Origin: Sphingobacterium sp. HMA12
Lineage (GTDB): Bacteria > Bacteroidota > Bacteroidia > Sphingobacteriales > Sphingobacteriaceae
Direction: 5' to 3'
NCBI RefSeq assembly: GCF_002933815.1
Contig: NZ_BEYR01000001.1
Span: 992,001-1,056,000, forward strand
DNA: 64,000 nucleotides
Below, in pieces: positions 9,106 to 17,505 of the stretch. Under the pieces are notes generated by a model that was given only the letters and a program-made list of their open reading frames with translations, did not search any database and was not told the origin of the DNA. Numbering within the stretch: position 1 is the stretch's first letter; each line of letters opens with the position of its first letter. The translations under genes were made by a program, and so were the position numbers.

Positions 9106-10417
9106 AACAAAAGCGCCGGAATTCCGCGAAATCGCTCATATAAGCTTGAAGGAACCAGCCAAAAAACAGTTTGCAAACGGCTTACCTGTATATGTGTTTC
9201 ATTCCCCTGAACAAGAACTTGTCCGTATCGAATGGATTTTTGAGAATAAATATCTGGATGAACAAAATGAAAATCCCCTACTAAATAGTGCATTAAGTGC
9301 ATTACTCAAAGAGGGCACGATGACGATGTCAAGTGCGGAGATTGCTGACAAGGTCGACTTTTATGGTGCTTTTCTTGTTCCCGAATATTCTTTCGATGTG
9401 ACGTCTTTGTCGTTGTATACATTGAATAGACATAGCAAAGTGTTGTTGCCATTAGTGAAAGATATTTTAACGGAAGCATCGATTCCGCAGCAGGAGCTTG
9501 ATACTTATCTTCGAAATAATAAGCAAAAGTTTCAGGTATCTATTCAAAAAAATGACTACCTGGCGCGACGCAAATTCTACAACCTGATCTTCGGTGAAAA
9601 TAATCGTTATGGACGTACACCAAGACTGGAGGATTATGATGCCATTAGCCGTGAGCAATTGACGGCACTGTACCGCAAAGAAATTGTACCTAATAATTGT
9701 ACCCTGATTGTTTCAGGCAATGTGTCTGATGACCTCATCAACGAACTGGAGCAGATCTTTGGCTTTGAGTGGCAAAGACCTGAGTCAGCCCTTCTTGCTG
9801 TGAGTCCCATATTGATTCAAGAGACAGGAGGTTTAGCTTACGAAGAAAAGGAAAATGCGCTACAGTCGGCTATTCGTTTGGGGAGTCAGACAATTTCGAG
9901 AATGCATCCGGATTACCCGGCACTACAGTTTGTTAATACACTGTTAGGTGGATTTTTTGGTTCAAGGCTAATGCGTAATATACGCGAGGAAAAAGGGTAT
10001 ACCTATAGTATCGGATCGGCTGTGGCCACGTTAAAACATACCGGTTTCTTGACCATTGCTACAGAAGTCGGTGTAGATGTAACCAATGCAACTTTAGTCG
10101 AGATAGAAAAAGAGATCAATCTGCTGAAAACCACACTGGCTTCTGAAGAGGAAGTTGATTTGGTAAAAACGTATATGGAAGGATCTCTATTGGGATCATT
10201 GGAGAGTATATTTTCTCATGCTGATAAATTCAAAAGCGTATTGTTGAACGACATGAGCCTAACGTATTATTCTTATTACATGGAGCAAGTTAAAAATATG
10301 ACGCCCGAAAAAGTTCGTGATATTGCAGATAAATACCTTGATTTTGAGCAAATGGTAAAGGTTGTTGTGGGTAAGTTCAATCAATTCGAACCGATTCATC
10401 AAGCGGTTGTAAATTAA
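9095..10417 (+). CDS. M16 family peptidase-like protein lacking the zinc motif
   Basis: The 440-residue protein aligns in layout with M16B subunits, but the region where HxxEH should be reads NSALSALLKEGTMTMSS, with no histidines. The substrate-binding R...Y element is kept (MRNIREEKGYTYSIGS). It is therefore most likely the non-catalytic partner of the preceding gene, which it overlaps by 11 bases. Such pairs are well known in M16B proteases; substrates here are unknown. Confidence 0.87.
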   Translation: MLDRTKAPEFREIAHISLKEPAKKQFANGLPVYVFHSPEQELVRIEWIFENKYLDEQNENPLLNSALSALLKEGTMTMSSAEIADKVDFYGAFLVPEYSFDVTSLSLYTLNRHSKVLLPLVKDILTEASIPQQELDTYLRNNKQKFQVSIQKNDYLARRKFYNLIFGENNRYGRTPRLEDYDAISREQLTALYRKEIVPNNCTLIVSGNVSDDLINELEQIFGFEWQRPESALLAVSPILIQETGGLAYEEKENALQSAIRLGSQTISRMHPDYPALQFVNTLLGGFFGSRLMRNIREEKGYTYSIGSAVATLKHTGFLTIATEVGVDVTNATLVEIEKEINLLKTTLASEEEVDLVKTYMEGSLLGSLESIFSHADKFKSVLLNDMSLTYYSYYMEQVKNMTPEKVRDIADKYLDFEQMVKVVVGKFNQFEPIHQAVVN

Positions 10418-10451
10418 ATTTCACAGACTACAAAAATCAAATCCAACTTTG

Positions 10452-10459
10452 TATTTTTG
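10452..10459 (+). promoter_or_regulatory. Candidate Bacteroidota -7 box
   Basis: TATTTTTG matches TAnnTTTG and lies 30 bases before the exonuclease start. No convincing -33 box was found. Confidence 0.35.
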
Positions 10460-10489
10460 GTTTTTGTTTAAAAAAACATACGATCCAGC

Positions 10490-11443
10490 ATGGAATTAAA
10501 ATTAAAGAGGCCGTTGGTATTTTTCGATTTAGAGACAACAGGAGTTAATGTTGCGACCGATCGAATTGTAGAAGTATCATTTTTGAAAGTGATGCCCAGC
10601 GGTGAAGAAACAGTATATACGAAGAAAATCAATCCAGAAAGACCGATTCCTGCGGAATCAACGTTTTTTCATGGCATTCGTGACGAGGACATTAAAGATG
10701 CGCCAACATTTAAAGCAATTGCAGCAGAATTGGCCACTTTTATCGGCGAGTCGGACTTGGCAGGATATAATTCCAATAAGTTCGATGTGCCTATGCTCAT
10801 GGAAGAGTTTTTACGTGCAGGCGTAGATTTTTCTTTGGAAGGACGTGCCTTTGTTGATGTACAGAACATCTTCCATCAAATGGAACAACGTACATTAAAG
10901 GCAGCCTATAAGTTCTATTGCGATGAGAACCTTGAAAATGCACATACCGCGGAGGCAGATGTACGTGCTACTTATGAAGTGCTGAAAGCACAATTGACCA
11001 AATATGAGGGTGCCGCATTCGAGGATCGTCATGGCGTGGTTTCATATCCCGTTGTCAATGATGTGGCGGCATTACATGAGTTTACAAACTTAAGTAAACC
11101 TGTAGATTTTGCCGGACGTATTGTATATAACGAAGACGGATTGGAAACCATTAATTTTGGTAAACACAAAGGCAAGCCTATCGTAGACGTATTTGAGCAG
11201 GAACCCAGTTATTATGCCTGGATGCAGAATGGTGATTTTCCTTTATATACCAAAAAAGTACTGGAAAATATCTGGGTAAGATATAAGAAAGAAAAAAGTG
11301 AGCAAAAAGCAAAAGCAGCACCCGCTCATTCGATAGAGGATAAAAAAACTGCTAAAAAGGAGTTCAATCAGCAAAAAGAAGAGGTACCCCAAAGTATCTC
11401 TCTGGACATGCTGAAAGGATTGCAAGATAAATTTAAAAAATAA
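10490..11443 (+). CDS. DnaQ-like 3'-5' exonuclease with C-terminal DUF3820-like domain
   Basis: The N-terminal 170 residues form a DEDDh exonuclease: D13-L-E15 in FFDLETTG, D99 in NSNKFDVPML, and H152...D157 in NAHTAEADVRA. The next block, INFGKHKGKPIVDVFEQEPSYYAWMQ, at about 220-245, matches the small DUF3820 domain, often linked to exonucleases of this kind. The tail is rich in Lys and Glu and looks disordered. It is too short to be a complete Pol III subunit and resembles stand-alone epsilon-like exonucleases used in repair or RNA trimming. A weak terminator is not apparent before trxB 27 bases later. Confidence 0.85.
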   Translation: MELKLKRPLVFFDLETTGVNVATDRIVEVSFLKVMPSGEETVYTKKINPERPIPAESTFFHGIRDEDIKDAPTFKAIAAELATFIGESDLAGYNSNKFDVPMLMEEFLRAGVDFSLEGRAFVDVQNIFHQMEQRTLKAAYKFYCDENLENAHTAEADVRATYEVLKAQLTKYEGAAFEDRHGVVSYPVVNDVAALHEFTNLSKPVDFAGRIVYNEDGLETINFGKHKGKPIVDVFEQEPSYYAWMQNGDFPLYTKKVLENIWVRYKKEKSEQKAKAAPAHSIEDKKTAKKEFNQQKEEVPQSISLDMLKGLQDKFKK

Positions 11444-11470
11444 CTTTATTAATAGCTTAGAAAAAGGATT

Positions 11471-12427
11471 ATGGAATTCAAACAAGAAGTGGAGCATGTA
11501 CAATGTTTGATTATTGGTTCAGGTCCAGCGGGATATACTGCAGCAATTTATGCAGCTCGTGCAGATATGAAACCGGTAGTTTATACAGGTATTGTACCGG
11601 GGGGGCAGTTGACACAAACAACAGAAGTGGACAATTTTCCGGGGTACCCAAAAGGGATTACTGGTCCAGTTATGATGGAAGATTTACGGGAGCAAGCTGA
11701 ACGCTTTGGAACTTCCGTGCGCTTTGGTTATGTGACAAAAGTAGACTTCACAGGCGATGTACATCGTGTAGAAATAGACGGAACAGTACAGGTTACAGCA
11801 GACACGGTGATCATTGCTACAGGAGCAACAGCGAAGTGGCTGGGCTTGGAATCTGAACAAAAATATAACGGTTTTGGGGTATCAGCTTGTGCTGTATGTG
11901 ATGGGTTTTTCTTTAAAAATCAGGAAGTTGCCATCGTAGGGGCCGGCGACACTGCTGCAGAGGAGGCAACTTATCTCGCCAAATTATGTTCGAAAGTACA
12001 TATGTTGGTGCGTCGTGATGAATTCCGCGCTTCCAAAGCGATGGTGCACCGTGTAATGAATACGCCAAATATCGAAGTCCATTATAACTCCGAAGCAAAA
12101 GAAGTTTTAGGTGACGGTCAGGTAGTGACTGGGATCCGAGTGATCAACAACAAAGACCAATCTGAAAAAGATCTGGAGGTAACAGGCTTTTTCGTGGCAA
12201 TAGGTCATAAACCGAATACTGAATTATTTACAGGGGTATTGGAGATGGACGAAACAGGATATCTGATTACTAAACCAGATAGTACGGCAACCAATATATC
12301 GGGGGTATTTGCCTGTGGAGATGTACAGGACAATATATTCCGTCAAGCAATTACTGCGGCCGGTACCGGTTGTATGGCAGCGCTTGAAGCAGAAAGATAT
12401 CTTGCTGCCAAAGAAAGCGGGGAGTAG
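11471..12427 (+). CDS. trxB: Thioredoxin-disulfide reductase
   Basis: TrxB passes electrons from NADPH through FAD to thioredoxin. The FAD-binding GSGPAGYTAAIYAAR is at residues 16-30, the redox pair C140-A-V-C143 is in SACAVCDG, the NADPH-binding VAIVGAGDTAAEEA follows, and GVFACGDVQDN is near the end. The length of 318 residues is typical. A strong terminator follows at 12498. Confidence 0.96.
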   Translation: MEFKQEVEHVQCLIIGSGPAGYTAAIYAARADMKPVVYTGIVPGGQLTQTTEVDNFPGYPKGITGPVMMEDLREQAERFGTSVRFGYVTKVDFTGDVHRVEIDGTVQVTADTVIIATGATAKWLGLESEQKYNGFGVSACAVCDGFFFKNQEVAIVGAGDTAAEEATYLAKLCSKVHMLVRRDEFRASKAMVHRVMNTPNIEVHYNSEAKEVLGDGQVVTGIRVINNKDQSEKDLEVTGFFVAIGHKPNTELFTGVLEMDETGYLITKPDSTATNISGVFACGDVQDNIFRQAITAAGTGCMAALEAERYLAAKESGE

Positions 12428-12497
12428 AACGACAAAAAATAGGGGATTCCGAATGGTGTATATCCCCGTTAAAATAAATGGATTAACTATCTGTAGC

Positions 12498-12532
12498 AAT
12501 AAGCCCGATTTAATATTGGGCTTATTTTTTTT
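12498..12532 (+). terminator. Rho-independent terminator after trxB
   Basis: AATAAGCCC at 12498-12506 pairs with GGGCTTATT at 12518-12526, followed by a run of T to 12532. Confidence 0.88.
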
Positions 12533-12563
12533 GCATACGACTATCCGGTTAGATGGATTCATC

Positions 12564-12626
12564 ATATAAAAATAGTTTTCAAAAAGACTACTAAACAAGT
12601 AGTCTTTTTGAAAACTATTTTTATAT
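12564..12626. repeat. 29-bp perfect inverted repeat before the sulfatase locus
   Basis: The arm at 12564-12592 (ATATAAAAATAGTTTTC... ending AGACTACT) is the exact reverse complement of 12598-12626, with a 5-base AAACA spacer. trxB already has its own terminator 60 bases earlier, so this repeat may be a second terminator, a protein-binding operator, or a cruciform-forming element. The right arm runs into the promoter-like box at 12622. No other copy was noticed in the window. Confidence 0.85.
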
Positions 12627-12629
12627 TTG
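12622..12629 (+). promoter_or_regulatory. Candidate -7 box for the sulfatase operon
   Basis: TATATTTG matches TAnnTTTG and overlaps the end of the 29-bp inverted repeat. Transcription would start near 12636, exactly at the first arm of a small hairpin and about 58 bases before the leader reading frame. A -33 box is not obvious, because the repeat arm occupies that position. Confidence 0.45.
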
Positions 12630-12635
12630 TACTGT

Positions 12636-12659
12636 CGTTAACAATTGGCGTTGGCAACG
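12636..12659 (+). promoter_or_regulatory. 5' leader hairpin with TTGGCG loop
   Basis: CGTT at 12636-12639 pairs with AACG at 12656-12659, and CAA at 12642-12644 pairs with TTG at 12651-12653. Its TGGCGTTGGCA core (12646-12656) is repeated exactly at 12863-12873 in the second hairpin. Confidence 0.4.
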
Positions 12660-12693
12660 AAGATAAAATCTAGACTACAAATTTTGAACAAGT

Positions 12694-12792
12694 ATGAAAA
12701 ACGACTATCTAACCGCTTCTGTAAGCAACCGAGAAACTACCCCAATTTTTAAATCCTTCCTTTTCATTTGTCGAATGCGAATGTGCCGCTGA
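12694..12792 (+). CDS. Putative 32-aa leader peptide ending in Cys/Met/Arg codons
   Basis: An ATG at 12694 opens a 32-codon frame that ends FICRMRMCR and a TGA at 12790-12792. The last seven codons hold two Cys and two Met codons, while the rest of the peptide has no Cys. It lies 115 bases before susC, with a terminator-like hairpin between. This layout is what an amino-acid-responsive transcription attenuator looks like. Cys-codon leader peptides that sense cysteine are established in mycobacteria. The operon it precedes encodes sulfatases, so sensing sulfur amino acids is a coherent inference. No ribosome-binding site is evident beyond the A-rich stretch usual for this phylum. Translation is not proven. 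Confidence 0.5.
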   Translation: MKNDYLTASVSNRETTPIFKSFLFICRMRMCR

Positions 12793-12846
12793 GCACTTCC
12801 TTTTTTCTTGTTTATGCTTCATTAAGCAAGTAATTCGAGTTTTAAA

Positions 12847-12881
12847 AAAACAAAAGTACCAATGGCGTTGGCACTTGTTTT
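12847..12881 (+). terminator. Candidate attenuator hairpin before susC
   Basis: AAAACAAAAGTACCAA at 12847-12862 pairs, with a two-base bulge and one mismatch, with TTGGCACTTGTTTT at 12868-12881 around a TGGCG loop. A short T run ends the stem. It follows the leader frame and precedes the susC start by 26 bases. It could work as a conditional terminator; its strength cannot be judged by eye. Confidence 0.4.
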
Positions 12882-12907
12882 CGTATTCACATTAAATAGA
12901 ACTGACA

Positions 12908-15900
12908 ATGAAAAATTTCAGCGTACTCTCGTATGCTATTTTAGCCGTGCTTTTGCTGTACACCTTTGCGTCGGTACAGGCACAGCAGCCTCAACCGATC
13001 ATCAACGCATCCCTAATAGGAACGGTAATAGATGCGACAACCAAAGAGCCCATTGAAGGAGTGACCATACAATTGGAAGCTGTGACACATAGTGTAAAAA
13101 CAGACCGTAATGGTAAATTCCAATTTGTCACAGGGCAGAAACTTCCTTTTACCCTTATCTTAACCTTTGTTGGTTATCAGAAGAAAAAGATCATCGTAAA
13201 TACCTCACCAGCCGTTATCCAGCTATCTCCTTCGTCCGAAGATCTTGAAGAAGTCGTGGTGGTGGGATACGGAACCCAAAAACGCCGTGATTTGACAGGA
13301 GCGGTGGCATCCTTGCCGGAAAATCTGCTCAAGCAGCCTGTGGCTTCTCTCGATCAGACCTTGAAAGGTGGGATTTCTGGTGTTCAGGTTACGCAAACGT
13401 CGGGGCAGCCCGGGGGCGGAGTGAGTATCCGTATACGTGGGGGTGCATCCGTACAAGGCGGAAATGAACCGCTATATGTCATTGATGGCTTTCCAGTCTA
13501 TAATCAGACGGAAAGCACAGGCGTCGGGAGCGGAACCCCCGTAAATCCCCTAGCCAGTATTAATCCTGCGGACATTGAAAGTATTGAAGTATTGAAAGAC
13601 GCTGCAGCGACGGCAATATATGGCTCACGTGGGGCAAACGGCGTTATTTTGGTGACCACCAAAAAAGGAAAAGCCGGACATGTACAGTTGAACTATGATG
13701 GTAGTATCGGAGCACAAAGTGTGCTCAAAAAAATTGACGTCTTGAATGCCCATGATTTTGCCGTTCTTCGAAACGAGGCGTTGTATGATGCTAACCCTAG
13801 TCTGGGGCCAAATCAATATCGCAAACAGACAGAGCTGGATCAATTGGGCGAAGGGACAAATTGGCAACAGGAAGCCTTTCGGACCGGCAAAATACAAAAC
13901 CACCAATTGTCATTGTCCGGAGGAGCTGAGAAAGTGCAGTACTTTTTGGGAGCAAATTATTTCGATCAGGAAGGCGTCATTATAAATACAAACTTCAGGC
14001 GTTTGGGATTCCGTTCTAACATCAATGCAAATCCCTTCGATCGTTTGCAGGTAGGAGCCAATTTGTCCATTAATAAAACAAATGCGCAGATCGCTCCATC
14101 AGGTATCGTGAATGCACTGCTGATTATGCCGCCTACGGCTACAATATACGATCCCAACGGCGGCTACACCCTACGCAATCCCTTTGAGAACATCTTTGCT
14201 AATCCTATTGCGACGTTGAAAGAAACCACAAATACAACAAATGGTTTACGTGTTTTAGGTACTTCCTTTGCACAGTACCGTATTTTAAAAGGGCTACAGG
14301 CGAAAGTGCTTCTTGGGGTTGATCTCAATAACCGCAATGACAAATTCTATCTTCCATCCTATATCTATGAAGGTGCCGGATCTCAGGGGGAAGCAAGTTT
14401 GGGAAATTTAAATGGCACTTCTTGGCTGAATGAGAATACCTTAACCTATACCGGGGTTATCGGGCAACATAATTTCAATGCGTTGCTGGGTTTTACACAG
14501 CAGGAAAATAAAAATGAAGTGTTCAGTGCCGGGGCACAGAATTTTGTTACAGACGATTTGCTTTTCAATAACCTGCAGAGTGGATCTATCCTCACAAGAC
14601 CTACCTCGGATACCTATAATTGGGTGTTGCATTCCTATTTGGCGCGGGTCAACTATAATTATGCGAACAAATATTATGTTTCGGCGAGTGTACGCCGTGA
14701 CGGCAGCTCCAGATTTGGCGCTGACAATAAATGGGGAAATTTTCCCTCATTGGCATTCTCATGGCGTATAATAAACGAGCCCTTTTTTAAACAGGTTTTC
14801 CCCGGTATTGATGATTTTAAAATACGTACTAGCTTCGGCACAACCGGTAATCAGGAGATCGGGCAATATCAATCACTCTCTACCTTGTATAGTTTAAATT
14901 ACCTCTTTGGAAATAATGTGATCACAGGATTTGCATCACAACGGGTGCCGAATAAGAACTTGGGTTGGGAGACTACCTTTCAATATGATGCCGGTTTCGA
15001 CCTTTCACTTTTGAGAAATCGATTACAGTTTACCGTCGACTATTATTATAAAAAGACAAAAGACCTTTTGTTGAATGTGGAGATTCCCTGGACCTCAGGT
15101 TATGCAACTTCATTGCAAAATTTTGGTTCTGTTTCAAATAAGGGTCTAGAGTTTGGCCTGAAATCAAAAAATCTACAGGGAAACCTCAGTTGGAATACAG
15201 ATCTAAATGTCTCTTTTAACCGAAATAATGTGTTAACTATCGGTGGAGGCGCCACGTCTTATATCACAGGCAACTATATTATTAAAGTAGGAGAACCATT
15301 GGGGACTTTTTATGGAACTGTTATCGATGGTATTCTACAATCGGGCGAGGAGAAAACTAAGGGAGCATTGACTGGCAATGCAAATCCGAAAGCCGGCGAT
15401 CGCTTGTATAAGGACATCAATGGCGATGGCCAGTTTACCACTGCCAACGACCGGACCATCATCGGCAACGCGCAGCCTGATTTTATATTCGGTATCAGCA
15501 ATACGCTTTCTTACAAAGGATTTGACCTATCTTTCCTGATTCAGGGAACAGTTGGCAACGACCTGCTGAATATCAACCGCCAAAACCTCGAGATGTTTAC
15601 TGGTCAACAGAACGCTTCAATTGATGCGCTTAACCGTTGGACACCAGACAATCCAAGTCAGCTATACCCGAGAGCCAAGCTTGACCCGGCTCCGGTATTC
15701 TCGAATCAATTTGTTGAAAGCGGATCATTTGCGCGACTGAAGTCTCTGCAACTTGGTTATAGCTTTCCGAAAGAATGGTTGAAAAATGCGCATATCGCGA
15801 ATTTGAACCTATACCTGGCAGCACAAAATCTATTGACATGGACTAGCTATCGAGGATTTGACCCTGAGGTAACCTCAGGTAGCAATGTCCAGATTGGTAC

Positions 15901-15961
15901 GGATGCTGGAATTTATCCAGCTAATAAGTCTGTTTCTGTTGGTATATCCTTAACCTTCTAA
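12908..15961 (+). CDS. SusC/RagA-type TonB-linked outer membrane transporter
   Basis: This 1017-residue protein imports oligomeric nutrients across the outer membrane with its SusD lid. It has a signal peptide (about 1-25, ending VQAQ), a carboxypeptidase-regulatory-like domain at about 35-118 (IGTVIDATTKEPIEGV), the SusC signature EEVVVVGYGTQKRRDLTGAV, a plug with DAAATAIYGSRGANGVILVTTKKG, and a long barrel ending in a terminal phenylalanine. There is no STN signalling domain and no FecR/ECF pair nearby, so control must come by another route, perhaps the leader region just upstream. The sulfatases downstream suggest a sulfated substrate. Confidence 0.95.
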   Translation: MKNFSVLSYAILAVLLLYTFASVQAQQPQPIINASLIGTVIDATTKEPIEGVTIQLEAVTHSVKTDRNGKFQFVTGQKLPFTLILTFVGYQKKKIIVNTSPAVIQLSPSSEDLEEVVVVGYGTQKRRDLTGAVASLPENLLKQPVASLDQTLKGGISGVQVTQTSGQPGGGVSIRIRGGASVQGGNEPLYVIDGFPVYNQTESTGVGSGTPVNPLASINPADIESIEVLKDAAATAIYGSRGANGVILVTTKKGKAGHVQLNYDGSIGAQSVLKKIDVLNAHDFAVLRNEALYDANPSLGPNQYRKQTELDQLGEGTNWQQEAFRTGKIQNHQLSLSGGAEKVQYFLGANYFDQEGVIINTNFRRLGFRSNINANPFDRLQVGANLSINKTNAQIAPSGIVNALLIMPPTATIYDPNGGYTLRNPFENIFANPIATLKETTNTTNGLRVLGTSFAQYRILKGLQAKVLLGVDLNNRNDKFYLPSYIYEGAGSQGEASLGNLNGTSWLNENTLTYTGVIGQHNFNALLGFTQQENKNEVFSAGAQNFVTDDLLFNNLQSGSILTRPTSDTYNWVLHSYLARVNYNYANKYYVSASVRRDGSSRFGADNKWGNFPSLAFSWRIINEPFFKQVFPGIDDFKIRTSFGTTGNQEIGQYQSLSTLYSLNYLFGNNVITGFASQRVPNKNLGWETTFQYDAGFDLSLLRNRLQFTVDYYYKKTKDLLLNVEIPWTSGYATSLQNFGSVSNKGLEFGLKSKNLQGNLSWNTDLNVSFNRNNVLTIGGGATSYITGNYIIKVGEPLGTFYGTVIDGILQSGEEKTKGALTGNANPKAGDRLYKDINGDGQFTTANDRTIIGNAQPDFIFGISNTLSYKGFDLSFLIQGTVGNDLLNINRQNLEMFTGQQNASIDALNRWTPDNPSQLYPRAKLDPAPVFSNQFVESGSFARLKSLQLGYSFPKEWLKNAHIANLNLYLAAQNLLTWTSYRGFDPEVTSGSNVQIGTDAGIYPANKSVSVGISLTF

Positions 15962-15975
15962 TTTTACAGATTCCA

Positions 15976-17445
15976 ATGAAAAAAATATATTATTCTATTC
16001 CTCTATTGTCCGTTTTGTTAACGGGAATCTCCTGTTCAAAATTGACCGAGAAGCCCGAAAGCGCATTGGTTTCGGAGCAGTTTTACCTGAATCAAGGACA
16101 GGCAGTAGCCGCAGTAACAGGCACTTATCGAAAACTATACGAGACGGGGCAATCGTTGTACAACAGCTTATTCCAGATCGGTGTGGAGATGGCAACAGAT
16201 GACTATGAAGCGGGACCCCGGGCACGAAATGCCCATGTGCGCGCCATCAGTAATTTAACCCATGACGCCTCAAACGATCGGATGGAACAGCTCTGGAAAC
16301 AGAGTTATGATGCCATTAATGCGTCAAATCTAAATATCGTTAACATCGAAGCGATGAACCAAAATCAGATTGATGCCACGGTACAGCAGCGTCTGGTCAA
16401 CGAAGCCAAATTTCTGCGTGCATTACATTACTTCAATCTGGTGCGCTGGTTTGGCCCTGTTCCGCTTGTCTTACGTCCTACAGAAGGCTTATCAGCACAA
16501 GAATTATACGTGGCGAAAGCTTCAGAAGACGAGGTATATACACAGGTTATAAACGATTTAAAAGCTGCCTCCAATCTCCCGAATTACAAGAATTATGGCG
16601 ATGCGGACAAAGGTCGTGCTACATCCGGGGCGGCTAAAAGCCTCCTGGCCAAGGTGTACCTAACCCGGTCAGATTGGACTAATGCCAAACTTTTGGCCAA
16701 GGATGTGATTGAGAAAGAGGGATATGCACTTTTTCCGGATTTTTCAGATGTCTTCGATATAGATAAAAAAAATGGTATTGAACATATTTTTTCAGCGCAG
16801 TTTAAAGGAAATAGTGGTTACCAAGGGAATTCATTAGCCAGTCGTTCCGCTCCGGCGGATATACCCGGTATCAATGGGGACTATGCGGATGCCCTACATG
16901 TCGAGGGTGGCCTGTACAAGAGCTTTGCGGTGACTGATAAACGTCTTTCCGTAACGTTTACCAATGGCATGATATCACCCAAAGATGGAAAATATTATGC
17001 ACTAGCCAAACCACAATTCAATAAGTATTATGACCAGACCGTAGTCGGCAACCAGGCCCAGTCTTCCAAGAATACACCCATCATACGATATGCTGAGGTC
17101 CTGCTTATTTTGGCAGAAGCGGAAAATGAGTTAAACGGACCAACGCAGGAAGCGCGTGATGCGATCAATGCTGTTCGTATACGCGCTGGCGTTGAAAAGC
17201 TGTCCGATACGGAAAGCAAAGATAGCTTTCGGGAATTGGTATTTGAGGAACGACGCAAGGAATTGGTCTACGAATACCAGCGTTGGTTTGATTTGGTACG
17301 TCGCGGGGCAAGTTATTACATCACAAAACTAAAGGCTGCAGGCAAAACAAATGCTGCAGCGAGACATCTTCATTTTCCAACACCACAACGGGAGCTGAAT
17401 TTGAATCCAAAATTGGTTCAACATCCAGACTGGCTGGCTAAATAG
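15976..17445 (+). CDS. SusD/RagB family nutrient-binding outer membrane lipoprotein
   Basis: The 489-residue protein starts with a lipoprotein signal (LLTGISCSKL, Cys about 20). It has SusD blocks such as NEAKFLRALHYFNLVRWFGPVPLVL, RATSGAAKSLLAKVYLTRSDW, IRYAEVLLILAEAENELNG and FEERRKELVYEYQRWFDLVRRG near the end. SusD proteins cap the SusC barrel and capture the ligand. It begins 14 bases after susC and is clearly cotranscribed with it. Confidence 0.95.
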   Translation: MKKIYYSIPLLSVLLTGISCSKLTEKPESALVSEQFYLNQGQAVAAVTGTYRKLYETGQSLYNSLFQIGVEMATDDYEAGPRARNAHVRAISNLTHDASNDRMEQLWKQSYDAINASNLNIVNIEAMNQNQIDATVQQRLVNEAKFLRALHYFNLVRWFGPVPLVLRPTEGLSAQELYVAKASEDEVYTQVINDLKAASNLPNYKNYGDADKGRATSGAAKSLLAKVYLTRSDWTNAKLLAKDVIEKEGYALFPDFSDVFDIDKKNGIEHIFSAQFKGNSGYQGNSLASRSAPADIPGINGDYADALHVEGGLYKSFAVTDKRLSVTFTNGMISPKDGKYYALAKPQFNKYYDQTVVGNQAQSSKNTPIIRYAEVLLILAEAENELNGPTQEARDAINAVRIRAGVEKLSDTESKDSFRELVFEERRKELVYEYQRWFDLVRRGASYYITKLKAAGKTNAAARHLHFPTPQRELNLNPKLVQHPDWLAK

Positions 17446-17505
17446 CCAATGGTATCGCTGTATGGGCTAATCTATTTTTATTCGTACTACAAAACATCAT
17501 AAATT

